Of a stretch of DNA of 64,000 nt, positions 25,376-33,450 are shown piece after piece (position 1 is the stretch's first letter; every line of letters starts with the position of its first letter). This stretch comes from DASZUK01 sp963844575. GTDB taxonomy: Bacteria > Actinomycetota > Acidimicrobiia > Acidimicrobiales > RAAP-2. The notes under the pieces are model-generated. The model searched no databases and was not told the origin of the DNA. It saw nothing but the letters and a program-made list of their open reading frames with translations. The position numbers and the translations under genes are program-made. The DNA is taken from NCBI GenBank assembly GCA_963844575.1, contig CAWJOU010000005.1:3100001-3164000 (forward strand), given 5' to 3'.

Positions 25376-25709
25376 ACAACGATTTGTCCCAACAATCGGA
25401 CGCCTCGATTCGCCAGGCCGTCACCGAATGGAGCGTCGAGCTCACCGGAAAGACACGTGAAATTTTTTCGACACAATCGATGTATCAGGGTTACCATGCC
25501 GCCAACGCCGTACGAAATACGCGGCATCGTACGGGCATTCAGCAATTTGTCGACGTGACGGCCAGGTCGGGGGCCGCCACTCGAAGTTAAGCGGTTGGCA
25601 CATCCTGACCGGCTGACTTTTGCGCGTGCTCGGGGGGTACCACCGGCGACGCTTCACGGCACCACCGGTGAGCAGCACAGGCGAAACGACCCGGAGGCGA
25701 GAACCAACC
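25376..25709. other. intergenic region upstream of the beta-helix gene, with an inverted repeat
   Basis: No gene is supported in these 334 bp. They include an AT-rich patch (gaaattttttcgacac, about 25458-25473) and an 8-bp perfect inverted repeat: CCGTACGA at 25508-25515 and TCGTACGG at 25527-25534, with an 11-bp spacer. This could be an operator or a transcript hairpin. Confidence 0.4.
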
Positions 25710-27677
25710 GTGAAGCGTGTCATCGTATCGATCGGCCTAGCCATGGCCCTGGCCGTCGGGCTCTTCGCCTGGGCGGCCAGTGGCGGACCCATTGCCGGCC
25801 ACCTCCCCGCCGCGCCGACGGCCGCGCTGGCGTCCACCGGGGCGACAACCACCGGCGGCGCGCCGGCGACACCGGGGCCGTCGGTCTGCGGCAATGCCAC
25901 CATCCTCGACGGCCCGTCGACCGCACCGGCCGGCGCGGTGACGGTCCCGGCCGGCACAGACGGCTCGTTCGTCGGCGCGCTGCAGGCTGGCACGACGTAC
26001 TTCCTCGCCGCCGGCACGCACACGCTCGGCACCGGGGCGTTCGACCAGTTCCAGCCGGCGGCCGACGACGTGTTCGTCGGCGCACCCGGCGCGGTCGTCT
26101 CCGGCCAGGGCGTCAACGACTACGCCTTCGTCTCGAGCGCCACCGGCGTCGAGATCGAGTACCTGACGATCGAGGACTTCGTCGCGCCGCAGTCCGAAGG
26201 GGTCGTCAACCAGAATTCCGCAACCGGGTGGACGATCCGGAACGACACCGTCGAGGACAACCCCCACGGGGCGGGTGTCATGCTCGGCTCGGACGACGTG
26301 CTGACCGACAGCTGCCTCACCGAGAACGGGCAGTACGGGTTCCAGTCGTACTCGGCGACCGGGCCGCACACAGTCACGGTGACGGACAACGAGATCAGCG
26401 ACAACGACACCGCGAACTACACAGTCACGACAGTGGGGTGTGGCTGCACCGGCGGCGCCAAGTTCTGGGAGACGACCGGAGCGACGATCACCGGCAACAA
26501 TGTGCACAACAATGCATCTGTCGGTATCTGGGCCGATACCAACAATACCGGCTTCGACATTTCTGATAATTACTTCGCCGACAACTACGGCGAGGCGATC
26601 ACCTACGAGATCAGCTACAACGCGTCGATCACTGACAACACGTTCGTCAGGAACGCGCTCGGCATCGGCCCGACCAATCCGGGCTTCCCCGAAGGCGCCA
26701 TCTACATCTCCGAGTCCGGGAGCGATCCCCGAGTACCCGGCCGGTATGGGACAACGCTGTCGATCTCCGGCAACGTCTTCACCGACAACTGGTCCGGCGT
26801 CGTCCTCTGGGAGAACGCCAACCGCTACTGCGGGTCCACCGCGAACACGTCGACCGGCGCGTGCACGTTGGTCGATCCGAGTGTCTTCACCGCCACATCG
26901 TGCAGCGCGAGCGTCCCGACCAGCACACCGCTCGGGAACCCCGACTACTTCGACGGCTGTCGCTGGAAGACGCAGAACGTCGACGTGACTGATAACACAT
27001 TCAACTTCTCGCCGGCCGACATCGGATCGTCGTGCACCGCGGCCAACAGCTGCGGCCTCAATGGGATCTTCTCCCAGTACGGCACATATCCGCCATATGT
27101 CGGCTGGGTCGTCCCCGACCACATCTCGAACGACCAGAACGACCACTTCGCCGACAACCGGTACACCGGTCCGTGGAACTTCATGGCGTTCTCGCAGGGA
27201 TCCGTCGTGTCCTGGGCACAGTGGTCATCGGGAATTGCCGACGCCAGCGCCTCCGGTGACCCGTTCGGCGCCCAGGATGCCGGTTCGACCTACGACGGCT
27301 CGGCGCCCCCGGCCACGACCACGACGACGGCACCGCCATCGACGACGACCACGACGACGGCACCACCGGCCACGACGACGACCACGGCTCCACCGTCAAC
27401 CACCACGACGACGGAACCGACGACGACGACGACGACGACCGCTCCCCCGACGACGACCACGACGACGGAACCGCCGCGGCCACCGACGACCACGACGACG
27501 ACTACTACGGCGCCACCGCCACCGCCACCGGCGACGACCGCGACCGCTCCCCCGTCGAGCCCGCCGTCGAGGACGACGACCGGACCGAACCTCCGAGAGC
27601 GGAGGGAAGCGCGGCGCTACGATCCGCCACACCGGCCGTGGTGGTGGTACTTCTTCCGATGGTGGCGGTGGTTCTGA
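25710..27677 (+). CDS. secreted right-handed beta-helix protein with Thr/Pro stalk and aromatic-basic tail
   Basis: The 655-residue protein starts at GTG with GGAGG 13 nt upstream and has a signal peptide or membrane anchor (residues 3-25). Residues 60-500 carry parallel-beta-helix-like repeats (for example ATITGNNVHNNASVGIWAD, FDISDNYFADNYGEAITYE). These are common in pectate-lyase-like carbohydrate-binding or -cleaving proteins; no catalytic site is assignable. Residues 525-625 are runs of Thr with Pro/Ala/Glu. The last 17 residues, PPHRPWWWYFFRWWRWF, form a strongly aromatic and basic end unlike an LPxTG sorting signal. Confidence 0.8.
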   Translation: MKRVIVSIGLAMALAVGLFAWAASGGPIAGHLPAAPTAALASTGATTTGGAPATPGPSVCGNATILDGPSTAPAGAVTVPAGTDGSFVGALQAGTTYFLAAGTHTLGTGAFDQFQPAADDVFVGAPGAVVSGQGVNDYAFVSSATGVEIEYLTIEDFVAPQSEGVVNQNSATGWTIRNDTVEDNPHGAGVMLGSDDVLTDSCLTENGQYGFQSYSATGPHTVTVTDNEISDNDTANYTVTTVGCGCTGGAKFWETTGATITGNNVHNNASVGIWADTNNTGFDISDNYFADNYGEAITYEISYNASITDNTFVRNALGIGPTNPGFPEGAIYISESGSDPRVPGRYGTTLSISGNVFTDNWSGVVLWENANRYCGSTANTSTGACTLVDPSVFTATSCSASVPTSTPLGNPDYFDGCRWKTQNVDVTDNTFNFSPADIGSSCTAANSCGLNGIFSQYGTYPPYVGWVVPDHISNDQNDHFADNRYTGPWNFMAFSQGSVVSWAQWSSGIADASASGDPFGAQDAGSTYDGSAPPATTTTTAPPSTTTTTTAPPATTTTTAPPSTTTTTEPTTTTTTTAPPTTTTTTEPPRPPTTTTTTTTAPPPPPPATTATAPPSSPPSRTTTGPNLRERREARRYDPPHRPWWWYFFRWWRWF

Positions 27678-27859
27678 GCAACCGACCGGTGGCCGAGCTC
27701 ATGACTTGACCGCGGGCCACCAGTCCGGAGTTGCAGTAGGTCCCGCCTTCAGAGCAGGCGACCGAATGCGCACCTACGATTCACAGGACGGCGACTTACG
27801 TGGCCGCCGGGCCGTCGGGTTCGCCGGACGGCGAAGAACCAACGAAGGGGAGGCGGCAA

Positions 27860-28279
27860 GTGCTCAAGGGCTTCAAGAACTTCCTCATGCAGGGCGAGTT
27901 GGTCGTCATCGCGGTCGGGCTGGTTGTCGCGCTGGCCTTCAGCACGCTGATCAAGGCCTTCACCGACAACATCATCACGCCCCTCGTCAACGCCATCGCC
28001 GGCGGCGGGTCGACCGGTAAGGGCATCGGGTGGACAGTCAGCGGCCAGCGGATCGACCTCGGCGCGTTCATCGGTGCGGTCGTCTACTTCGTCATCCTCA
28101 TGGCCGTCATCTACTTCCTCATCGTCGTCCCGTACCGGTCGTACATGAAGAAGCGGGGCAAGACCGTCTTCGGCGAGCCGCCGCCGACGAAGACGTGCCC
28201 GAGCTGTCTCTCCGACGACCTTCCGGTGGCCGCAACGAAGTGCAGGCACTGCGCCACCGAGCTCACTGCGGCTGCCTGA
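27860..28279 (+). CDS. mscL: large-conductance mechanosensitive channel with C-terminal zinc ribbon
   Basis: MscL opens under membrane tension to release osmolytes. The 139-residue protein has the N-terminal amphipathic helix (LKGFKNFLMQG), TM1 with VVIAVGLVVALAFSTLIK (about 15-32), and TM2 with FVILMAVIYFLIVV (77-90). The usual C-terminal bundle is replaced by GEPPPTKTCPSCLSDD and CRHC: four cysteines at 113, 116, 128 and 131 in a zinc-ribbon arrangement. GTG at 27860 has GGGGAGG upstream. Confidence 0.9.
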   Translation: MLKGFKNFLMQGELVVIAVGLVVALAFSTLIKAFTDNIITPLVNAIAGGGSTGKGIGWTVSGQRIDLGAFIGAVVYFVILMAVIYFLIVVPYRSYMKKRGKTVFGEPPPTKTCPSCLSDDLPVAATKCRHCATELTAAA

Positions 28280-28363
28280 CCGCGTGACCTCGGGGTGAAG
28301 TCGGTTCGACGGCTGACTGCGTAAGCTCTCGACAATGTCTTCCGGCGTGCCTTCGGCCGAGCC

Positions 28364-29620
28364 GTGAGCGCCGGCCGCGATCAGCCGCGGCATGCGGCCG
28401 ACGTGTCGGCGGTCGATCCGGCCCAGCTCGTCACGATGGCGCCCGACGTCGTCTTCGTGCTCGACGCCGCCGGTCGGCTCCTCTACGTGAACCCGGAGGC
28501 CGAGATCATCTTCGGCGCGCAGAGCGCGCAGTACCTCGGACACTCGATGCTCGACTTCTTGCACCCGGACGACGCCATGCTCGCGATCTCGTCGCTCGAG
28601 ACGGTCCGGTCGAAGCGGGTCGGCACGCCCATCGAACTGCGGATCGCCGTACCGGGAGGGCCGTGGCACTGGTTCGAGGTGGTCGGCAAGGACTGCCTTG
28701 AGGTCCCCGGGATCAACGGCGTGCTGTTCAGCGCCCGCGATCTGACGAAGCGGCGGATGTGGGAGGTCGCCGCCAACGACGTCGTCCGGTTCCAGCAGAT
28801 CCTGCAGCACGCGGCGGCGATCGTCCTCAGCTTGGACGCCGACGGCGCAGTGACCGCGGCGAACGGGGCGCTCACCCGCCTGCTCGGCATCGACCCGTCG
28901 ATCGTCATCGGCACCCGACTCAGCGCCCACGCCGCGCCCGGTCACCGGCGGAAACTGAGTGACGCCATTGCGAGTGCGGCCGCGGCCGGAACGGCGACCG
29001 TCGAAGTCCCGATGCAGCACGCCAAAACGGATGAGGCCGTGCCGATCCGGTTCGAGATCGTCAACCTCCTCGACGACCCGGTCGTCGCCAGCTTCGTCGT
29101 CACCGGCCAGGACGTCAGTGACCTCGACGCGGCCCGTCGACGGCTCGAGCATCTCGCCACCCACGACAGCCTCACCGGTTTGTGCAATCGGGGGCTGCTC
29201 GTCGAGCGGCTGGAGACTCTCGTCGAAGCCCGGCGGCCGCTGGCGCTGCTCTATGTCGACCTGGATCACTTCAAGCCGGTCAACGATACCTACGGCCACG
29301 ACGTCGGCGACGAGGTTCTCCGGCTCGTCGCCCGTCGACTGATCGACTGCGTCGGCGACGATGACCTCGTCGCCCGGGTCGGCGGCGACGAGTTCGTCGT
29401 CCTGGCCCTCGGCATCGCCGACCGCGTCGCCGCGGTCGAGCTGGCCGGACGGTGCGAACGGGCAGTCGGCGCACCGTACGACGTCACCGCTGGTCAGGTC
29501 CGCATCGGGGCCAGCGTCGGTGCGGTCGTCGCCGGTCCGGAGTCGACAGGGTCGACGCTCCTCGCCGAAGCCGACCTGGCGATGTACGCCGCCAAGGCGG
29601 CACGGGACAGCAAGATCTGA
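28364..29620 (+). CDS. PAS-PAS-GGDEF diguanylate cyclase
   Basis: The 418-residue protein makes cyclic di-GMP if active. Two PAS-like sensor domains (about 20-130 and 138-255) precede the GGDEF domain (about 260-418). The active-site motif GGDEF is intact at 340-344 and the metal-binding YVDLDHFKPVND segment is present. The usual inhibitory RxxD motif five residues before GGDEF reads GDDD, so product feedback inhibition is probably absent. No membrane segment is seen, so it is cytosolic. Start GTG at 28364. Confidence 0.88.
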   Translation: MSAGRDQPRHAADVSAVDPAQLVTMAPDVVFVLDAAGRLLYVNPEAEIIFGAQSAQYLGHSMLDFLHPDDAMLAISSLETVRSKRVGTPIELRIAVPGGPWHWFEVVGKDCLEVPGINGVLFSARDLTKRRMWEVAANDVVRFQQILQHAAAIVLSLDADGAVTAANGALTRLLGIDPSIVIGTRLSAHAAPGHRRKLSDAIASAAAAGTATVEVPMQHAKTDEAVPIRFEIVNLLDDPVVASFVVTGQDVSDLDAARRRLEHLATHDSLTGLCNRGLLVERLETLVEARRPLALLYVDLDHFKPVNDTYGHDVGDEVLRLVARRLIDCVGDDDLVARVGGDEFVVLALGIADRVAAVELAGRCERAVGAPYDVTAGQVRIGASVGAVVAGPESTGSTLLAEADLAMYAAKAARDSKI

Positions 29621-29686
29621 ACGACCCACCGACGTCGAGGGCTGGCGATGCCGGTCACCGGGCCGTACCGCCGGCCAAGACGTTGG

Positions 29687-30277
29687 TCAGTTCTTCGACG
29701 TAACGCCGGCGGTCCGGCGGAAGAGCTGCTGCGTCGCCCGGACCAACCGGTCGTCGGTCGGTGGCCGCCGGCCGTGGAAACCCGGGTCGAACGCGTGCAT
29801 CGTCACATAGAGCAGGACCGCGGTCGTCTCGGTGTCGCCGACGTCGAAGGCGCCGGCCGCGACGCCGCCGTCGAGCAGCTCACGAAGCACGACGGTGAGC
29901 ACGGCGTGCGTCGGCTGGTGTCCGGTCTCAGACGGATCGTGCCCGCCGTGGCGGAAGAGCACTTCGTGCAGGTCGTGCAGCTCCCGGAAGCAGTCGAAAC
30001 CTTCCTGGACGCAGGCGTCCAGCTTCGCCGTCCAATCCGACTGGCCGTCCACGGCAGTACGGATCCGCGTCGCGAACCGGGTCGTGAACTGCTCCTGGAG
30101 GGCCAGGACCAGATCCTCCTTCGAGCGGAAGTACAGGTAGAACAGGCCCTTCGAGACGCCCGCGCCGTTCGTGATGTCCTCCAGTGACGTCGCGGCGACG
30201 CCCTTGGCGACGAAGAGCGCCTCGCCCGCGCCGAGCAGGTCCGCCCGGCGCTCGTCCGCAGGCTTCGTACGCGGCAT
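29687..30277 (-). CDS. TetR-family transcriptional regulator
   Basis: The 196-residue repressor-type protein has the N-terminal HTH GVAATSLEDITNGAGVSKGLFYLYF (about residues 25-50, in two parts: ATSLEDITNGAGVS and KGLFYLYFRSKEDL). A ligand-binding helical domain follows. It diverges from a PPOX/MFS pair, the normal arrangement for a TetR regulator of an exporter. Two palindromes at 30421-30448 lie in the shared promoter region and are likely operators. Confidence 0.88.
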   Translation of the reverse strand: MPRTKPADERRADLLGAGEALFVAKGVAATSLEDITNGAGVSKGLFYLYFRSKEDLVLALQEQFTTRFATRIRTAVDGQSDWTAKLDACVQEGFDCFRELHDLHEVLFRHGGHDPSETGHQPTHAVLTVVLRELLDGGVAAGAFDVGDTETTAVLLYVTMHAFDPGFHGRRPPTDDRLVRATQQLFRRTAGVTSKN

Positions 30278-30420
30278 CCGCTTCCTCTCTCCCTCTCGAC
30301 CGGCCGGCTCGACTGGCCCGCTCGACCGGCCAGCTCGACCGCTTGCCCGACTGGTGTGGCCATCCTGGCCACCACGACCTCGCCTATCTCCCGCCTCGGC
30401 AGCAGGCGATCGTACTCCGC

Positions 30421-30448
30421 TGAATGACGTTCAGTCAGTATATTGACT
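30421..30448. promoter_or_regulatory. overlapping palindromes, probable TetR operator
   Basis: Two palindromes overlap. TGAATGA-CGT-TCAGTCA (30421-30437) has one mismatch between half-sites. AGTCA-gtatat-TGACT (30433-30448) is perfect and its spacer contains a TATATT-like -10 element. The location upstream of the PPOX gene and divergent from the TetR gene supports autoregulation and control of the exporter. Confidence 0.6.
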
Positions 30449-30500
30449 ATCCCCCAGTCAGTTACGTAGGGTGGCAGGAAGATAGGCAGAGGAGGAGACA

Positions 30501-30947
30501 GTGGACGATCGCCTACGGGCCTTCATCGAGCGGCATCCGGACGCGGCGATGATCACGTACCGCTCGGACGGCACTGCGCACATGGCACGGATCGAGCTCG
30601 GCGTCGTCGACGGCCGGATCCAGAGCTCGGGAGCCCCGTCGCTGGTCCGGGACCGACACGTCCGGCGAGACCCCCGTTGCTCGCTCTTCGTCTTCGGCCC
30701 CCACCCTGACTGGGTCGGCCTGGAGACGGAGGTGACGGTGCTCGACGGGGACGATGCGCCGGAACGCCTGATCGCGCTGATGCGGGCACGCCACGGCGAC
30801 ACCGTGCCGCAAGGTTCGGTCCTGGGCCACGACGAGACGCTCGGCCGCGACCGTCCGTATACGGTCGACGAGTACGTCCGGTCGGTACGGGAACAACATC
30901 GATTGGTCTACGAGTTCGAGGTGAAGCGGGCGTACGGCAACTATTGA
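30501..30947 (+). CDS. PPOX-class F420/FMN-dependent split-barrel protein
   Basis: The 148-residue protein has the split-barrel start ADAAMITYRSDGTAHMARIELG (as DAAMITYRSDGTAHM) and a C-terminal EYVRSVREQHRLVYEFEVKRAYGNY. It lies downstream of a TetR operator and upstream of an MFS exporter, so it may modify or detoxify the compound that the exporter removes. GTG start at 30501 has GGAGGAG upstream. Confidence 0.8.
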   Translation: MDDRLRAFIERHPDAAMITYRSDGTAHMARIELGVVDGRIQSSGAPSLVRDRHVRRDPRCSLFVFGPHPDWVGLETEVTVLDGDDAPERLIALMRARHGDTVPQGSVLGHDETLGRDRPYTVDEYVRSVREQHRLVYEFEVKRAYGNY

Positions 30948-30998
30948 GCCGCCCGCCGTCCGGCGATCATCAGCCAGGCGATGTGAGAGGAGACGGTA

Positions 30999-32624
30999 AT
31001 GGAGAAGAAGTGGTGGACGCTGGTCGTCGTCTGCGCGGCGACGTTCATGCTCCTGCTCGACGTCACGATCGTGATCGTCGCCCTGCCGGAGATCCAGTCG
31101 GGCCTGCACTCGACGTTCGCTGACGTCCAGTGGGTGATCGACGCGTACGCCATCACCCTGGCGGCGCTCCTGCTGACGGCCGGGTCGCTGGCCGACCGCT
31201 ACGGCCGACGGCTTCTGTTTTTGATCGGCCTGGCGGTGTTCACGGTCGGCTCGGCGCTCTGCGGGGCGGCGCAATCGCCGCTCATGCTGATCGTCTCCCG
31301 GAGCCTCCAGGGCGTTGGCGGCGCCATCCTCTTCGCCACGTCGCTGGCGCTGTTGGCCCAGACGTTCCATGGGAGGGAACGGGGCGTGGCCTTCGGCATC
31401 TGGGGGGCCGTCACCGGCATCGCGACCTCCCTCGGCCCCGTCCTCGGCGGCGTCATCACGACCGGGATCAACTGGCGCGGCATCTTCCTCGTCAACGTGC
31501 CGGTCGGCATCGTGGCCCTCGCTATCGCGGCCTACAAGGTCGACGAGTCACGTCAGCCCGATGCGTCCCGCCCGGACTGGACCGGCTTCGTCGTGCTCAC
31601 CGCCGGCCTCGTCAGCCTCACCTACGGGTTGATCCGAGCCGGCGAGAGCAGCTGGAGCAGCACGGCCGTCATCACCTGTCTCTGCCTCGGCGCGGCACTG
31701 CTCTTCGTCTTCGTGCTGGCCGAACGCCGGATCCGCCACCCGATGTTCGATCTCTCGCTGTTCCGGATCCCGACGTTCGTGGGCGGATCCATCGCCGCGT
31801 TCACGATGAACGGCTCCCTGTTCGCCATGCTCGTGTACCTCGTCCTCTACCTCCAGGACAACCTCGGGTACTCGGCGCTCCAGACCGGTCTCCGGCTGCT
31901 GCTGATCAGCGGAGCGAGCCTCATCTTCGCCACCATCTCGGGTCGGCTGAGCAGCCAGATGCCGGTCCGCTGGCTGATCGGGCCCGGGCTCTTCCTCGTG
32001 GGGATCGGCCTGCTTCTCATGGCCGGGCTCGACGGGACGAGCAACTGGACGCACTTCATCCCCGGCTTCATCGTCTCGGGGATCGGGAGCGGGCTCGTCA
32101 ACCCACCGCTGGCATCCACCGCGGTGGGGGTCGTCGTGCCCGAGCGGTCCGGCATGGCGTCCGGCGTCAACACGACGTTCCGCCAGATCGGCATTGCCAC
32201 CGCCATCGCCGTCTACGGGTCCATCTTCACGGCCACCATTCGCAGCCATCTCAACCAGCAGCTCGTGTCGACGCCGGGGTTGGCTGGTTCAGGAACCCGT
32301 GTCACGACCGCGCTGCAACAAGGGACCACGTCTTCGCTCATCGCCGGGACGCCGGGGGCGGATCGTGGCGCGCTGGTCGCGGCCATCCACTCGAGCTTCG
32401 CCGCGGCGATGAACGATCTCCTGATCGTGAGTGCCATCGTCGCCCTCGTCGGCGCCGCCTCCGCGGTGACGCTGATCCGCAGTCGGGACTTCGTCGGCCA
32501 CGGGGCGGCCCCGTCACCCACCCCCTCGTCCGACCCGGCGAGGACATCGGTGGCGGCGACAGGAGTCGAGACAGGCTCCGCGGTGTCGACCGCGGCGACG
32601 CCGAACCCTCCAGCCAGCGGGTGA
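30999..32624 (+). CDS. MFS drug exporter, DHA2 (EmrB/QacA-like, 14 helices)
   Basis: The 541-residue membrane protein has about 14 hydrophobic segments. The motifs are LDVTIVIVALPEIQSGL in helix 1, the loop motif A LADRYGRRLLFLIG, and GPVLGGVI (motif C, antiporter). It should expel drugs by proton antiport. It starts with ATG 51 bp after the PPOX gene and is probably co-transcribed under the TetR regulator. A long polar C-terminal tail (about 500-541) is present. Confidence 0.9.
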   Translation: MEKKWWTLVVVCAATFMLLLDVTIVIVALPEIQSGLHSTFADVQWVIDAYAITLAALLLTAGSLADRYGRRLLFLIGLAVFTVGSALCGAAQSPLMLIVSRSLQGVGGAILFATSLALLAQTFHGRERGVAFGIWGAVTGIATSLGPVLGGVITTGINWRGIFLVNVPVGIVALAIAAYKVDESRQPDASRPDWTGFVVLTAGLVSLTYGLIRAGESSWSSTAVITCLCLGAALLFVFVLAERRIRHPMFDLSLFRIPTFVGGSIAAFTMNGSLFAMLVYLVLYLQDNLGYSALQTGLRLLLISGASLIFATISGRLSSQMPVRWLIGPGLFLVGIGLLLMAGLDGTSNWTHFIPGFIVSGIGSGLVNPPLASTAVGVVVPERSGMASGVNTTFRQIGIATAIAVYGSIFTATIRSHLNQQLVSTPGLAGSGTRVTTALQQGTTSSLIAGTPGADRGALVAAIHSSFAAAMNDLLIVSAIVALVGAASAVTLIRSRDFVGHGAAPSPTPSSDPARTSVAATGVETGSAVSTAATPNPPASG

Positions 32625-32896
32625 GTGACCGCTCTCGTCGTTCGCCACAGGACTCGGGACGCTCATCCCCGGTTTCAACGGCTCGGGATCGAGCCAGGGT
32701 GGCATGGGCGACCCGCCTCCCCGGCCACCGCCCGGCTTGCAGTCCCAGCCAGAACCCCCGACGGTACGGGCCCTGCACTCTCTCCCGAGGACGATCGCTC
32801 CCCAAGGACGGTCGCCGTGCCTTTACGAGTCGCGGCATTGCAGGAGCTCGATGCTGCCGAGGCGGCCGAGGCGGCCCGAAAGGGACCAGAGATGGC

Positions 32897-32902
32897 TACA
32901 AT
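32897..32902 (+). promoter_or_regulatory. putative -10 box (TACAAT), leaderless start of two tiny genes
   Basis: TACAAT is followed by exactly 6 nt and then the GTG at 32909. The same spacing and sequence occur upstream of the AbrB-type antitoxin at 56811. No ribosome-binding site is present, so the transcript is probably leaderless. Confidence 0.55.
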
Positions 32903-32908
32903 CGGACC

Positions 32909-33070
32909 GTGGCCAGCATTGAGCTCGAACGGGTCGAGGTGCTGGAGCTTTTGGGAATGACGCTGGCGCACCTCAACGACGCCGAGGCCAGGGCTGAGGT
33001 GTCTCCGCGAGTACCGCTGTCGATGGCCATCCGGGACAAGCTGGCCCTCGCCCTCCGGGAGGAACTATGA
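32909..33070 (+). CDS. 53-aa small protein, translationally coupled to an HTH protein
   Basis: The 53-residue protein reads MASIELERVEVLELLGM ... RDKLALALREEL and looks helical and acidic, without cysteines or membrane segments. It starts at GTG after a TACAAT box and overlaps the next gene by 4 bp (ATGA). I do not recognise a family. Gene order and size resemble a toxin-antitoxin or regulator/anti-regulator pair, but nothing proves this. Confidence 0.55.
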   Translation: MASIELERVEVLELLGMTLAHLNDAEARAEVSPRVPLSMAIRDKLALALREEL

Positions 33071-33330
33071 GCTACACCGAAGCTGAGGTATCCGCGGCGA
33101 CTGCCGCGATGGACAAGTACAGGGGTGGCGAAACGGGCGAAATCGGCGCTGCTCTCGTCGTGGTGGGTCTGAGTGCGGACAGGGCGGCCAAGGAGGCACG
33201 GATCCGTGACGACATGATTCGAGTTGCGCATCGCTCCGGCGCGTCGATCCGCCAACTCGCCGAGATCTCCGCCCTCGGTCGCAAGACCGTGACGGCCATC
33301 GTCTCCTCCGACGCACATCTGCAGGACTAA
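33067..33330 (+). CDS. 87-aa helix-turn-helix protein
   Basis: The 87-residue protein has a helix-turn-helix-like stretch, SGASIRQLAEISALGRKTVTAIV (about 58-80, in parts GASIRQLAEIS and LGRKTVTAIV). The N-terminal half is acidic and helical. It overlaps the preceding 53-aa gene by 4 bp and is followed by the RecQ-type helicase after 120 bp. Probably DNA-binding; target unknown. Confidence 0.6.
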   Translation: MSYTEAEVSAATAAMDKYRGGETGEIGAALVVVGLSADRAAKEARIRDDMIRVAHRSGASIRQLAEISALGRKTVTAIVSSDAHLQD

Positions 33331-33450
33331 TCGGTCCACCCGGCCGCTACTGCCCCACTACCACTCCATGCGGCGGGTCATCGGGTCGACGCCGGACGAC
33401 CGCTTTCCGCTCAACCGGTTCTGCGACACCCCTGACATAGCCTCCAGATC

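Noticed and set aside
27300..27560. long repetitive tract of ACG/CCA triplets as a mobile or CRISPR-like repeat
   Set aside because: It is the Thr/Pro stalk of the beta-helix protein, in frame, with irregular period.
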